Of a stretch of 64,000 bases of DNA, positions 16,754 to 25,680 are shown piece by piece; position 1 is the first letter of the stretch; the number at the start of each line of letters is the position of its first letter. The stretch lies in contig JACPSZ010000007.1 of NCBI GenBank assembly GCA_024860875.1, positions 84,218 to 148,217 on the forward strand, written 5' to 3'. Made by a program: the position numbers and the translations under genes. Origin of the DNA: Nitrososphaerota archaeon. GTDB taxonomy: Archaea > Thermoproteota > Nitrososphaeria > Nitrososphaerales > UBA57. The notes beneath the pieces were generated by a model. It was given only the letters and a program-made list of their open reading frames with translations, searched no databases and was not told the origin of the DNA.

Positions 16754-18006
16754 ATTTTAATCACGTCGCCTGCGACAGGGGCAACCGCATCGAAGCCAAA
16801 CTGCTCCTTTATGTCTGCGGCAAATTTTGTACAATACTCCTCTTCCCCATGCACCGTCATTACCTTCGGGCTTCCCCTGACCGCTTTCAGCATTTCAAAG
16901 AGCTCCTTCCTTCCGCTATGAGATGAAAAGTCAAACCTCTTAACCTGAGCTTTAACCTTCTTCGGCTTTCCTCTGATGAGAGCTATCCCCTTTTCGAGCA
17001 GCGTTCTCCCGGGAGTACCTGGAATTTGAAATGCGACTATTGCGATGCCATTTCTGTCTTTAGTTGCTATCTCCTCGTTGTAGAATACGGCTAACCCTCC
17101 AACTAGCATACCTGCAGGGGCTATTATTACAGAAGGAGTCTTTGCCATCCTCTTCCTTTGGGGCCAGTTCTCCATGATATCGATATTCTCCAATGTCCTC
17201 CTGAATTCTTTTGGATCCTTAAGATATTCCTGATATCGCATGAGGATTTCATTGGCCTTTAGCGCCATGCCGTCCATTGCTACGGGATAGGGAAATTTCG
17301 CAGCCCTCAATACACAAGCAATCTCCTGAGCCCTGCCGACGGAAAATGCTGGAACCAATAACGTTCCTCCTCCTTCAACAATCTCCCTTGCATAATCGAC
17401 GAACTCCTTCTCTACTTCATGCCTCGGCTTATGATCCGACAATGCATATGTGCTTTCGGTAATTATCGCATCCAATTCCCCAAAATTATAGTCAGCACCA
17501 TTAAGAAGCATAGTTCCTGCTCCGTTTATGTCCCCAGTATAGAGCAACCTCTTTCCATCTGCTTCTACAATCATTGATGCGCTTCCCGGTATGTGCCCAG
17601 CATCGAGGAATTGTACAGTAAATTCTCCAATTTTGAAGACTTCATAGAGATCGGCATAATGAGTCCTCTTGAACATACTTAACAGATCAATGTATTCGAA
17701 AGGAAGGTAGAAGCCAGAAACCTTGATGAAATCTTCGATCAATAACCTCGTGAATTCTGCAGTTGGAGGAGTTGTATATAGATCGACTCCTTCTGAAAGG
17801 TAGAATACTGGTGCGGCTCCTGAATGATCTAAATGTGCATGGCTGAGCAGAATTCCATCTATGTCTTTGGGCTGGACGTGAATGGGAAATACTGGCTCCC
17901 TTTCCATTTGGACACCAAAATCCAGCAGAACCTTTGTGCTTTGACCGTGGAGCAAGAATGCAGACCGTCCGACTTGCCTTGCAGCTCCGAGAGCTGTGAC
18001 TTCCAT
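16750..18006 (-). CDS. metallo-beta-lactamase/beta-CASP RNase (aCPSF2-like)
   Basis: 418 residues without an N-terminal KH domain, the size of archaeal aCPSF2 rather than aCPSF1 (over 600). The metal-binding motif SHAHLDHSGAAP (about residues 55-66), GHIPGSAS, YTGDINGAGT and the beta-CASP segments ITESTYALSDH and FSSHSGRKEL are intact, and the C-terminus has VMTVHGEEEYC. These enzymes process or degrade RNA as endo- or 5'-exonucleases. Convergent with rpl38e. Confidence 0.88.
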   Translation of the reverse strand: MEVTALGAARQVGRSAFLLHGQSTKVLLDFGVQMEREPVFPIHVQPKDIDGILLSHAHLDHSGAAPVFYLSEGVDLYTTPPTAEFTRLLIEDFIKVSGFYLPFEYIDLLSMFKRTHYADLYEVFKIGEFTVQFLDAGHIPGSASMIVEADGKRLLYTGDINGAGTMLLNGADYNFGELDAIITESTYALSDHKPRHEVEKEFVDYAREIVEGGGTLLVPAFSVGRAQEIACVLRAAKFPYPVAMDGMALKANEILMRYQEYLKDPKEFRRTLENIDIMENWPQRKRMAKTPSVIIAPAGMLVGGLAVFYNEEIATKDRNGIAIVAFQIPGTPGRTLLEKGIALIRGKPKKVKAQVKRFDFSSHSGRKELFEMLKAVRGSPKVMTVHGEEEYCTKFAADIKEQFGFDAVAPVAGDVIKI

Positions 18007-18153
18007 TTAGTGTTATAAGGTGAAAATTTCAAGCGGATAAGTGTTGCTAAAGTAGACACTGACACATTAGGATAATGCTAATAGCTTGTACCTTTGTGCA
18101 AGAAACTCTTAATAGATTATTGATGTCGCAATTTGTAATCAACGGTAAGGGCC

Positions 18154-19395
18154 TTGACACACAATGAAACGCAGAGAGAGGTAGAGGTTAGAGGGCACCT
18201 CATTGACTCCATGATCCTGACTAGAATATTCGACAGGATTATGGATTTGAACGGAGAGTTTGAGGTCTTAGAGTTCAAGATAGGGAAGCAAAAAACCGAC
18301 TACAGTTATGCCAAACTTTTAGTCAAGGGTAAAAACTCCAAGCATTTGCAAACAATACTGGAAGAGGTTTACAGAGAGGGAGCCATACCTGTTAAACTGC
18401 AGTCTGCAAACTTCAAGGCAGCACCTAAGGACATGGTCATGCCTGACGATTTCTACTCAACTACGAACCATCAAACGTCCGTCCTCGTAGATAGCGATTG
18501 GATAGAAGTTGAAAACCAGATGATGGACAAGGCCATTGCAGTTGATCTTACAAAGAAAAGGGCGTGGTGCAGACCAATCAGAGAGATCAGAAAGGGTGAC
18601 ATGATAGTTGTCGGAGATGCAGGAGTGAGGATAGTCCCTCCAGAAAGGCCGAGAGAGGGTATGGATGTCTTCCAATTTATGAGCAGCCATACATCGACGG
18701 AGAAGCCCATACAGGCACTAGCGAAGAGGATCGCAGACGACGTGTTTGAAACCAAGAAGAAAAGAGGTAAGATCATCGTTGTAGGAGGGCCTGCAGTAGT
18801 GCATACTGGTGCATCCAAATCCCTTGCAGACTTGATTAGAATGGGCTATGTTGATGCTCTGTTAGCTGGAAACGCTCTTGCAGCGCACGATATTGAATAC
18901 GCCATATTGGGAACTTCTCTAGGTATAGACGTCGATAACGGAACTTCAAGGCACAAAGGTCATAGAAACCACATGGTTGCTATCAACGAAGTCTTCAAGG
19001 CAGGCTCCATTGCTCAATTGGTAAAAAACGGAAAACTGAAAAAGGGAATAATGTACGAATGCATTAAGAACAAGATTCCCTTCGTTTTAGCCGCATCGAT
19101 AAGAGATGATGGCCCAATACCAGATGTTGTTACAGAGATGGCTGAGGCACAGAGGCTTTACAAGGAGCAGCTCGAGGATGCGAAGATGGTTTTAATGCTT
19201 TCAACGATGCTTCATTCCGTAGCAGTCGGGAATATGCTTCCTTCATCAGTAAAAGTGGTCGCTATAGACATCAACCCTGCAACAGTAACAAAATTACTCG
19301 ACAGGGGAACAGGCCAGGCTGTTGGAGTAGTTTCAGACATCGGAGTCTTTCTGCCGATGGTAGTTTCGTACGTGAAGGAATTAGAAAACAGCTGA
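18154..19395 (+). CDS. archaeal ornithine cyclodeaminase (TIGR00300/LOR-SDH family)
   Basis: 413 residues. The N-terminal half matches the LOR/SDH-type domain (EVRGHLIDSMILTRIFDRI, FYSTTNHQTSVL). The C-terminal half has a Rossmann-like segment KIIVVGGPAVVHTGASKSLADL and VDALLAGNALAAHDIE. Family members convert L-ornithine to L-proline and ammonia using bound NAD, as shown for a methanogen member. This route makes proline in archaea lacking the glutamate pathway. TTG start; no proline or arginine genes adjoin it. Confidence 0.82.
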   Translation: MTHNETQREVEVRGHLIDSMILTRIFDRIMDLNGEFEVLEFKIGKQKTDYSYAKLLVKGKNSKHLQTILEEVYREGAIPVKLQSANFKAAPKDMVMPDDFYSTTNHQTSVLVDSDWIEVENQMMDKAIAVDLTKKRAWCRPIREIRKGDMIVVGDAGVRIVPPERPREGMDVFQFMSSHTSTEKPIQALAKRIADDVFETKKKRGKIIVVGGPAVVHTGASKSLADLIRMGYVDALLAGNALAAHDIEYAILGTSLGIDVDNGTSRHKGHRNHMVAINEVFKAGSIAQLVKNGKLKKGIMYECIKNKIPFVLAASIRDDGPIPDVVTEMAEAQRLYKEQLEDAKMVLMLSTMLHSVAVGNMLPSSVKVVAIDINPATVTKLLDRGTGQAVGVVSDIGVFLPMVVSYVKELENS

Positions 19396-19426
19396 TTTTC
19401 GCTTAAGGTTAGCAGAGGCAAGTCGC

Positions 19427-20653
19427 TTGAGCATATTCCCAACCAGAATGGTCTTCTCTCTTTCAGTTGCAGTCGCTAGCGTCATGCTTGGCTTTGGATT
19501 ATTTGGCCCGTTCTTGCCTCTTTATGCGGAATTACTTGGTGCAACCTTAGGGCTGCAAGTAGGTTTCATGACATCCGCATTTACTATGAGCAGAGCAGCA
19601 TTATCGATACCCCTTGGAGGTTTATCAGACAGAATGGGCAGGAAGAAGATGATCGTAGTTGGTCTATTTACCTATGGTATAGCAACTTTTGCTTACGCTT
19701 TAGCATCTGACTGGGTGCATCTTGTTGGATTGAGGGCCGTTCAGGGTATCAGCGCGGGCATGCTCTGGCCTTCTGCGACTGCTCTAATTGCGGACGAAGT
19801 TCCTCCTGGGTCAAGGGGAAAGGCTTTGGGTACTTTTAATGCGGCTGCTACTGCTGGCCTTTTAGGAGGCCCTGCCCTCGGTGGAGCTCTGCAACTCTTT
19901 GCTAGGAACACTCTCCAATTTGATATTGTAGACAGTTTCAGGGTGCCTTTCTACGCTGGAGGCTTGCTGGGAATATTGTCTGCAGTATTGGCGTTAAAAT
20001 TAATTGCAGAGCATCCAATGAAATTACCTATACAACCAAATGGCATCTCTATTTCAAATGTAGCCCCAAAGTTCAAAGCAACATTCTACTCGCTTCTTGG
20101 ATTGTCATTTGCCCATGGCTTCTCGTTGAGCTTCATAGGCCCTATTGTTGTATTCTATGTTCAACATCAGTTCAATCTTTCAGTTGATATAACAACATCC
20201 ACCATGGCCATCGCATTCTTTTTTTCTGGCCTTGCCAATACAATATCCCAATTTTTCATGGGAAGAGTTGCCGACAAATGGGGGAGGAAGAGACTCTTAC
20301 TCTTCGGAGCACTTTCCTCACAATTAGCCACAATTGCAATAGCCTTCTCGCCTACCGTGCTCATCGTTATAGTCATGATGACTGCCCGTGCTGCACTTTC
20401 AGCTTCTTATGTGCCTGCACTTTCTTCGCTGCAGGAGGATATTATGCCAAGGTCTGCTAGAGGAAAACTCACGGGAGTCATGGATACTGCTGGAAACATA
20501 GGTTCCGTCCTCGGCCCGATCGTTGGCTTTGCCTTGTATGATTATATTGGTACTAATACTCCCTTTTTTGCTACTGCTGTAATATTCTTCGTTGCTATAA
20601 TTGTGTTTCAAATCATGGGTAGAGAGCCTAGAATAGAAGAGTCTGAAGTGTAG
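19427..20653 (+). CDS. MFS transporter
   Basis: 408 residues with about twelve membrane helices. The motif A loop GGLSDRMGRKKM follows helix 2 and is echoed as MGRVADKWGRKRL in the second half, the usual MFS duplication. It resembles drug/proton antiporter-type members, but the substrate cannot be told. The start is TTG at 19427 or the ATG at 19448; the helix begins right after the ATG. Confidence 0.85.
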   Translation: MSIFPTRMVFSLSVAVASVMLGFGLFGPFLPLYAELLGATLGLQVGFMTSAFTMSRAALSIPLGGLSDRMGRKKMIVVGLFTYGIATFAYALASDWVHLVGLRAVQGISAGMLWPSATALIADEVPPGSRGKALGTFNAAATAGLLGGPALGGALQLFARNTLQFDIVDSFRVPFYAGGLLGILSAVLALKLIAEHPMKLPIQPNGISISNVAPKFKATFYSLLGLSFAHGFSLSFIGPIVVFYVQHQFNLSVDITTSTMAIAFFFSGLANTISQFFMGRVADKWGRKRLLLFGALSSQLATIAIAFSPTVLIVIVMMTARAALSASYVPALSSLQEDIMPRSARGKLTGVMDTAGNIGSVLGPIVGFALYDYIGTNTPFFATAVIFFVAIIVFQIMGREPRIEESEV

Positions 20654-20715
20654 GTATCATACGTTAGCTAGCAAAGTTTAATTCACAACTCTTTCAGATA
20701 AACAAAGTAGGTTTC

Positions 20716-21567
20716 ATGAAGGTAGAGTACGAAGACTCCTTTGTCAAAATTGCTGGATTGCTAGGCGGGGAAGAATATGTACGAGTAGCCAGAGCGTTAT
20801 TGAACAATGAAAACGCTACTGACGAAGAAATTGCAAGCGCAACTGGTTTGAAGATTAATGCTGTAAGGAAAGCCCTCTATGATTTGTTTGGCAAGTCTTT
20901 GATTTCAGGCATCAGGGTCAGGGACATGAAGATGGGCTGGTTCGTATATAGGTGGAAGGCTCAGAGGGATCAAGTTGATGGCTTCATCGAGAACCAGAAG
21001 AGGAAGGCTTTGGAGAGATTAAAGAACAGATTGGAATACGAAGAGTCGCACGAATTTTATCACTGCGGGACTCCGAACTGCAGGAAGTACATTTTCGAGC
21101 AAGCCGTCGAGGTATTTTTCAAGTGCCAAGTCTGTGGCAAGCCTTTGAACCTTATCGACAATTCTCAGCTAGTCCAAGCTTTTAGGTGGAAGATAGAGCA
21201 GATAGAGAAGGAAGATACGAACAAGAGGCAGCCTATTGATATTGCGGAGCTAGAAGTGCAGGAAGAGCTCGCCGAACCTGCAGTGAAAGAGACTCCGAAA
21301 GTGGAGAAAGCTGAAACTAAGCCTCCAGCCAAGAAAGCCGCAGTGAAGGCTCCAGCAAGGAAAGCCCTTAGCAAAAAGCCCAAAGCGAAAAAGAAACCTG
21401 TAAAGGCAGTAAGGAAACTCAAGTCTAAACCTGCTAAAGTAAAAGTTTCAGCAAGCAGAAAGGCGAAGAAACCTAGTAAAAAGAGCAAGAAAGCAAAGGC
21501 CAGAAAGAAACCCTTGAAGGCTAAACGTATAGTCAAGAAAGCCAAAGCAAAGCGGAAGAAGAGGTAG
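20716..21567 (+). CDS. tfe: transcription factor E (TFE alpha) with long basic tail
   Basis: 283 residues. An N-terminal winged helix (about 1-95: EEYVRVARALLNNENATDEEIA...) is followed by a zinc ribbon with Cys at 117, 122, 137 and 140. TFE helps open the promoter with TBP, TFB and RNA polymerase. Typical archaeal TFE ends near residue 170-180. Here about 85 further residues (from about 198) are Lys/Ala/Pro-rich, such as KAPARKALSKKPKAKKK, resembling histone H1 tails. ATG start, single gene. Confidence 0.9.
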   Translation: MKVEYEDSFVKIAGLLGGEEYVRVARALLNNENATDEEIASATGLKINAVRKALYDLFGKSLISGIRVRDMKMGWFVYRWKAQRDQVDGFIENQKRKALERLKNRLEYEESHEFYHCGTPNCRKYIFEQAVEVFFKCQVCGKPLNLIDNSQLVQAFRWKIEQIEKEDTNKRQPIDIAELEVQEELAEPAVKETPKVEKAETKPPAKKAAVKAPARKALSKKPKAKKKPVKAVRKLKSKPAKVKVSASRKAKKPSKKSKKAKARKKPLKAKRIVKKAKAKRKKR

Positions 21568-21631
21568 TTTACTCCTCACAGAAGCAAACGTTAGCAGGTT
21601 CTAATAACTCTTCGATATTGGCTTCTCCACT

Positions 21632-21680
21632 TTTTATACCCCCTCCCCCCTAGGCCCTAGATAGAACGATAGGGGCCCCC
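21632..21680 (+). promoter_or_regulatory. TATA-like box followed by C/G-rich inverted repeats
   Basis: TTTTTATA (21632-21639) leads into a C-rich run, the palindrome CTAGGCCCTAG, and GGGGCCCCC. A promoter here would start transcription near 21664, about 140 bases upstream of sufB, so it could drive a separate small RNA or a long sufB leader. GGTCT/AGACC around 21710-21735 could form a further stem. The TATACCCCC start resembles the edge of the dispersed repeat at 24970. Confidence 0.3.
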
Positions 21681-21767
21681 AGACATGCTATACTTGGCGA
21701 CTCTTTTGGTCTATTAAGGTCAACCATAAGACCTCCCGAAGTGTTATCAGAACCCGTTAGCAAATCA

Positions 21768-21775
21768 TTTAAATA
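21768..21775 (+). promoter_or_regulatory. TATA box of sufB
   Basis: TTTAAATA ends 29 bases before the ATG at 21805. This supports a near-leaderless transcript and the ATG over an upstream in-frame TTG at 21790, whose extra codons (LLYCK) do not look like protein. Confidence 0.55.
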
Positions 21776-21804
21776 GGTAATTATAACTATTGTTATATTG
21801 TAAA

Positions 21805-23211
21805 ATGGCCACCAAGACAGAAGTAGCACCAATAGACTACAGCAGGTACAACTTTCACGACTCTACTGAATCATATGCAACGAAGTTCCCAAAGGGCCTA
21901 TCGGAAGATATCGTAAGAAGAATTTCCAAACAGAAGGGCGAGCCTGAATGGATGACGGAGTTTAGAGTTAGATCATATAGGCATTTTGTAAGCAGACCGA
22001 TGCCTACTTGGGGTGCCGACCTTTCCCAGATAAAATTTGACGATATTTACTATTACCTTAAACCCACTGACAACGAGAGCCAGAGCTGGGACGACGTTCC
22101 TGAAAATATCAAGAAGACCTTTGACAGGCTTGGCATACCTGAGGCGGAGAGAAAGTTCCTTGCAGGCGTTGGAGCTCAATACGATTCAGAAGTTGTCTAT
22201 CATAAAATACAGAAGGAGCTCGAGCAGCAGGGCGTTGTATTCCTCGGCATGGATCAGGGCCTAAAGGAATACCCTGAGATCGTAAAGAAGCACTTTGGTA
22301 CTGTAATACCTCCAGAGGACAACAAGTTTGCAGCTCTAAATAGTGCTGTTTGGAGCGGAGGCAGTTTTGTCTACGTGCCCAGAGGTGTGAGAGTGAACCT
22401 TCCATTGCAGGCGTATTTCAGGATCAATGCGGAGAACATGGGACAGTTCGAGAGAACTCTCATCATTGCAGAGCCAGACTCATACGTTCATTATATTGAA
22501 GGCTGCACTGCACCAGTATATACGAAAGATTCGTTACACTCTGCTGTCGTTGAACTGATTGCAGATAAAGGAGCCCACATCAGATACACTACAATACAGA
22601 ACTGGTCAACTGATGTCTACAACCTTGTCACGAAGAGGGCTCATGCGTACGAAAATGCAACTGTAGAGTGGATTGACGGCAATATAGGAAGCAAGATTAC
22701 TCAAAAGTATCCTTCGGTATACCTTTTAGGCCAAGGTGCGAAGGCGGAGATTCTTTCCGTTGCGTATGCTGGAAGGGGGATGCATCAGGACGCTGGAGGG
22801 AAGATTATACATCTAGCCCCGAATACTTCATCGAGGATAACTTCAAAGTCTATCTCAAGGGATGGAGGGAGAACGACTTACAGAGGGCTGATTTATGTTG
22901 CAAAGGGCGCTACTGGCGTAAAGTCGAAGGTTGTCTGCGATGCTCTTCTGCTTGACGACAAGTCTAGGACCGACACTTATCCATACAACGAGATTCTCGA
23001 GGAGGATGCGACGACAAGCCACGAAGCTAGCGTTGGGAAGATCAGCGATGATCAGGTCTTCTACCTTATGTCAAGGGGTTTGAGCGAGGCTGAAGCTATA
23101 CGCACAGTTGTAATGGGCTTCATGGAGCCCTTCACGAAGGAGCTCCCAATGGAATATGCCGTGGAGCTGAATAGATTAATGCAGCTCGAGATGACTGGTG
23201 CGGTAGGCTAG
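21805..23211 (+). CDS. sufB: Fe-S cluster assembly protein SufB
   Basis: 468 residues, the standard SufB length. The N-terminus [21 protein letters not shown] and the C-terminal [22 protein letters not shown] are hallmark stretches; [19 protein letters not shown] lies in the beta-helix. SufB is the scaffold of the SufBCD complex on which clusters are built. sufD follows at once, but the ATPase gene sufC and the cysteine desulphurase sufS are not nearby. Confidence 0.95.
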   Translation: MATKTEVAPIDYSRYNFHDSTESYATKFPKGLSEDIVRRISKQKGEPEWMTEFRVRSYRHFVSRPMPTWGADLSQIKFDDIYYYLKPTDNESQSWDDVPENIKKTFDRLGIPEAERKFLAGVGAQYDSEVVYHKIQKELEQQGVVFLGMDQGLKEYPEIVKKHFGTVIPPEDNKFAALNSAVWSGGSFVYVPRGVRVNLPLQAYFRINAENMGQFERTLIIAEPDSYVHYIEGCTAPVYTKDSLHSAVVELIADKGAHIRYTTIQNWSTDVYNLVTKRAHAYENATVEWIDGNIGSKITQKYPSVYLLGQGAKAEILSVAYAGRGMHQDAGGKIIHLAPNTSSRITSKSISRDGGRTTYRGLIYVAKGATGVKSKVVCDALLLDDKSRTDTYPYNEILEEDATTSHEASVGKISDDQVFYLMSRGLSEAEAIRTVVMGFMEPFTKELPMEYAVELNRLMQLEMTGAVG

Positions 23212-23254
23212 CAAAGGTCCCTAAATAACGCCATTAACTCCAAAATGATACCGG

Positions 23255-24910
23255 ATGAAACTTGCAGAAATTACTGAAGAGCTGGCAATCAGCTCTGGCT
23301 TCAAGTCCGAGCCAGAGTGGCTCAGAGAGTTTAGGGCTCAGGCCTTTAAAGAGTTCAGCAGCCTCCCTGTAGAGCGATCTGGTCTCTATGCAAAATATGC
23401 AGACCTGCTAACCGCTGTCGACTTTTCTGGCTTAAAGTCAAAAACTGAGCGTGAGGCTCCGGCAGAAGCAGTTTTAGATGCAAGCGTCTCAGCCAAAATA
23501 GTTCAGAACGATTCTGGCGCCATCCGAATCGCACCGTCAAAAGAATTAGTTGAGAGAAATGTCATACTATTACCAATAGAAGAAGCGTTTGCAAAACACG
23601 ATTCTTTGCTAAAAGATTATGCCGCGGGAATAATCCCTCCTCTAGGCAAGGACAAACTTGCATACCTGAATAGAGCAATATTCAACGGCGGCTTCTTCCT
23701 TCATGTTCCAAAGAACGTCTCAATAGAGAAGCCTATCAGGCAAGTATTCACATCAGATTCAGACAGGTTCTCGCTCTTTTCCCGCTCCATAGTAGTTCTC
23801 GAAGAAAGTGCAAGTATTTCGATACTTGCAGAAGACTATACGCATTCTGATGCTGACGAACCATCAATTTACAGCAGCCTTGTAGAAGTCTACCTCAAGG
23901 ACAATGCAAATCTTGCCTTTTCTAACATTCAGGCGCATGCGAGCAACGTAGTCAGCCTTGCCAATCGTCAGGTTAGATGTGGAAGGGATAGCAGGGTAAA
24001 GTGGGCAGGAGGCTACACGGGAGGGAGCATAACGAGGAGCAGAACAGAAACTCTGCTGGAAGGGAGAGGCTCATTCGCACGGGATTACGAATTTGTGTAT
24101 GGAGATGGCAACAGCAGGTCTGACATAACTACGGACATGATTCATATTGGAGAAAGCACTGACGGTGAAACAGAGTCAAGAGGAGTCCTGAGGGATAAAG
24201 CCCGCTCTACTCTCAAAGGCGTTATAAAGATAGAAAATGTTGCCCGCAATGCACACTCATTCGTCGGAAACCATGCAATTCTGCTGAGCAAGGAAGCGAG
24301 AGCCGATACGGTACCCGCATTGGAAATAGTTACCAATGAGGTCACAGCAAAACATTCTGCTTCTGTTGCACAGTTGGACGAAAACCAGATTTTCTATTTA
24401 ATGACAAGGGGCCTGACACTAAAAGAAGCTGTCTGGGTGATAATCACTGGCTTCCTCGACCCTGTGACATCGCAGATACCACTAGAAGACACAAAAGAGG
24501 CTTTCATGAAGCTTATTGCAGAACGCTACCAAAAGGCTAGAGAGGTTTCTGCTCCCTTAGTAACTATAATTCCACAAGAAAGTAGAGGGAGACTGTTCCA
24601 GCTCGGCCGAATTGCGGACTTTGCAGATGATGCAACGAAGGGTATTGAGGTTGAAGGCAAGAAGATTCTGATTTCAAAAATCGGAGGTAAGTTCCACGCT
24701 GTTGGGGGAATATGCTCGCATGAATATGCAGAACTCGATAGGGGTTTTTTCAAAGACGATGTAGTGACTTGCCCGCTACACCTTTCGCAGTTCGATCTGA
24801 AGAGCGGAGTTGCACTAAACCCTCCTGCTGTGGATGCTCTGCCAGTGTACAAGGTTCATACGCTTGATCAAAAGATATACGTAGAATTGGAGTCCAGCGG
24901 CTATACTTAA
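23255..24910 (+). CDS. sufD: SufD fused to a Rieske [2Fe-2S] domain
   Basis: 551 residues, against roughly 420-440 for ordinary SufD. Residues 1 to about 435 are SufD: N-terminal EPEWLREFRAQAFKEF, and C-terminal KHSASVAQLDENQIFYLMTRGL. The last 100 or so residues are a Rieske ferredoxin domain: CSH (Cys487, His489) and CPLH (Cys506, His509) give the 2-Cys/2-His cluster ligands, followed by SQFDLKSG. There is no stop or frame change between the halves. The added domain could pass electrons during cluster assembly; that is inference. It pairs with sufB 43 bases upstream. Confidence 0.93.
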   Translation: MKLAEITEELAISSGFKSEPEWLREFRAQAFKEFSSLPVERSGLYAKYADLLTAVDFSGLKSKTEREAPAEAVLDASVSAKIVQNDSGAIRIAPSKELVERNVILLPIEEAFAKHDSLLKDYAAGIIPPLGKDKLAYLNRAIFNGGFFLHVPKNVSIEKPIRQVFTSDSDRFSLFSRSIVVLEESASISILAEDYTHSDADEPSIYSSLVEVYLKDNANLAFSNIQAHASNVVSLANRQVRCGRDSRVKWAGGYTGGSITRSRTETLLEGRGSFARDYEFVYGDGNSRSDITTDMIHIGESTDGETESRGVLRDKARSTLKGVIKIENVARNAHSFVGNHAILLSKEARADTVPALEIVTNEVTAKHSASVAQLDENQIFYLMTRGLTLKEAVWVIITGFLDPVTSQIPLEDTKEAFMKLIAERYQKAREVSAPLVTIIPQESRGRLFQLGRIADFADDATKGIEVEGKKILISKIGGKFHAVGGICSHEYAELDRGFFKDDVVTCPLHLSQFDLKSGVALNPPAVDALPVYKVHTLDQKIYVELESSGYT

Positions 24911-24969
24911 TCGATCAAAGACAATCTGCTGGAAAAAAACCCATTAGTTTCTATTCCATACTCCACCTA

Positions 24970-25047
24970 TACCCCCGTTGTTGTGCAGGGCGCGTGCAAA
25001 AGCATCTTTACTAATAGAGTGCAATACTCGATAAATAATCCAGAATT
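24970..25047 (+). repeat. GC-rich hairpin repeat (copy 2)
   Basis: This element aligns end to end with 3548-3625, and its first half also matches 31405-31445 in reverse. TTGTGC and GTGCAA can pair around a G-rich loop. It ends in AATAGAGTGCAATACTCG, an imperfect form of the perfect palindrome in copy 1, then AAATAATCCAGAATT. It lies between sufD and a truncated FrhB-like gene, close to where that gene loses its N-terminus. Confidence 0.7.
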
Positions 25048-25097
25048 GCAGTCTTCAAATGAGACCAAAATAATTCAAATTTCAAAAAAAGTGGCAA

Positions 25098-25611
25098 TTG
25101 TCCTCTAAAAAAGTTCTCTGGCAAGTTGACGGTTTACGATCTATTCAGCACGGCGGAGTCTATGGCCCGATTGCAAAATGGTACAGAAACAATGTCGCTC
25201 TAACCATCAGATTATTCTGCTCAGAAGCCTTCGTTTACGAAGGGATAGTTGATCTCACCAAACAGCTCGGAATAGGGATAGACGCCATAAAGTACTTTAA
25301 CATAAAGGGTAGGGTCATCATAAGAACAGAGGACAAGGAGTACGAGTTCCCGCTAAAAGATTTCAGGAAGTATGCAAGGCCAGCATGCGAATTCTGCAAG
25401 GACTATTCTGCAGAGCTTGCTGATGTTGGACTCGGAGGGATAGGGCTGGAGAATGACCGTAACACGAACTGCCGCCGATCAGAAATTCGTTGACGATGCA
25501 ATCAAAGACGGATACCTTGAAACTCGCACCCTAGTAGATGCCCAAGATTCGCTAGAATTATTGAAAAAACTCTGCAGAAAGAAGAAGCAGAAACTTCCGC
25601 TTCTCAAATAA
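25098..25611 (+). pseudogene. decayed FrhB/FpoF-like F420 hydrogenase beta-subunit gene
   Basis: The frame at 25098-25455 codes DGLRSIQHGG, LFCSEAFVYEGI, YFNIKGRVIIR, and RKYARPACEFCKDYSAELAD, all typical of the C-terminal half of coenzyme F420 hydrogenase/dehydrogenase beta subunits. At about 25453 the homology jumps by one base into MTVTRTAADQKFVDDAI..GYLETR, ending at the stop 25609-25611. A further shift near 25092-25125 is suggested by KVAIV in the third frame just before DGLRS. The N-terminal 100 or more residues are missing. It is therefore broken at both ends, next to repeat copy 2. A sequencing error could explain one shift, not the truncation. Confidence 0.7.
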
Positions 25612-25655
25612 AGTTTGTTTAGCTAATCTCTCCAAAGCAGCTAAGATGTTAGACC

Positions 25656-25672
25656 TTGTGCATTAAGCACAA
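25656..25672. terminator. small hairpin before the methyltransferase gene
   Basis: TTGTGC, a 5-base loop and GCACAA form a perfect 6-bp stem, followed by a short T run. It may end transcription from the sufBD/FrhB remnant region, or it may be chance. Confidence 0.3.
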
Positions 25673-25680
25673 TTTAACAA

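Noticed and set aside
21790..21804. Earlier TTG start for sufB
   Set aside because: It adds only LLYCK, leaves no proper distance to the TATA box, and ATG at 21805 matches the family N-terminus.
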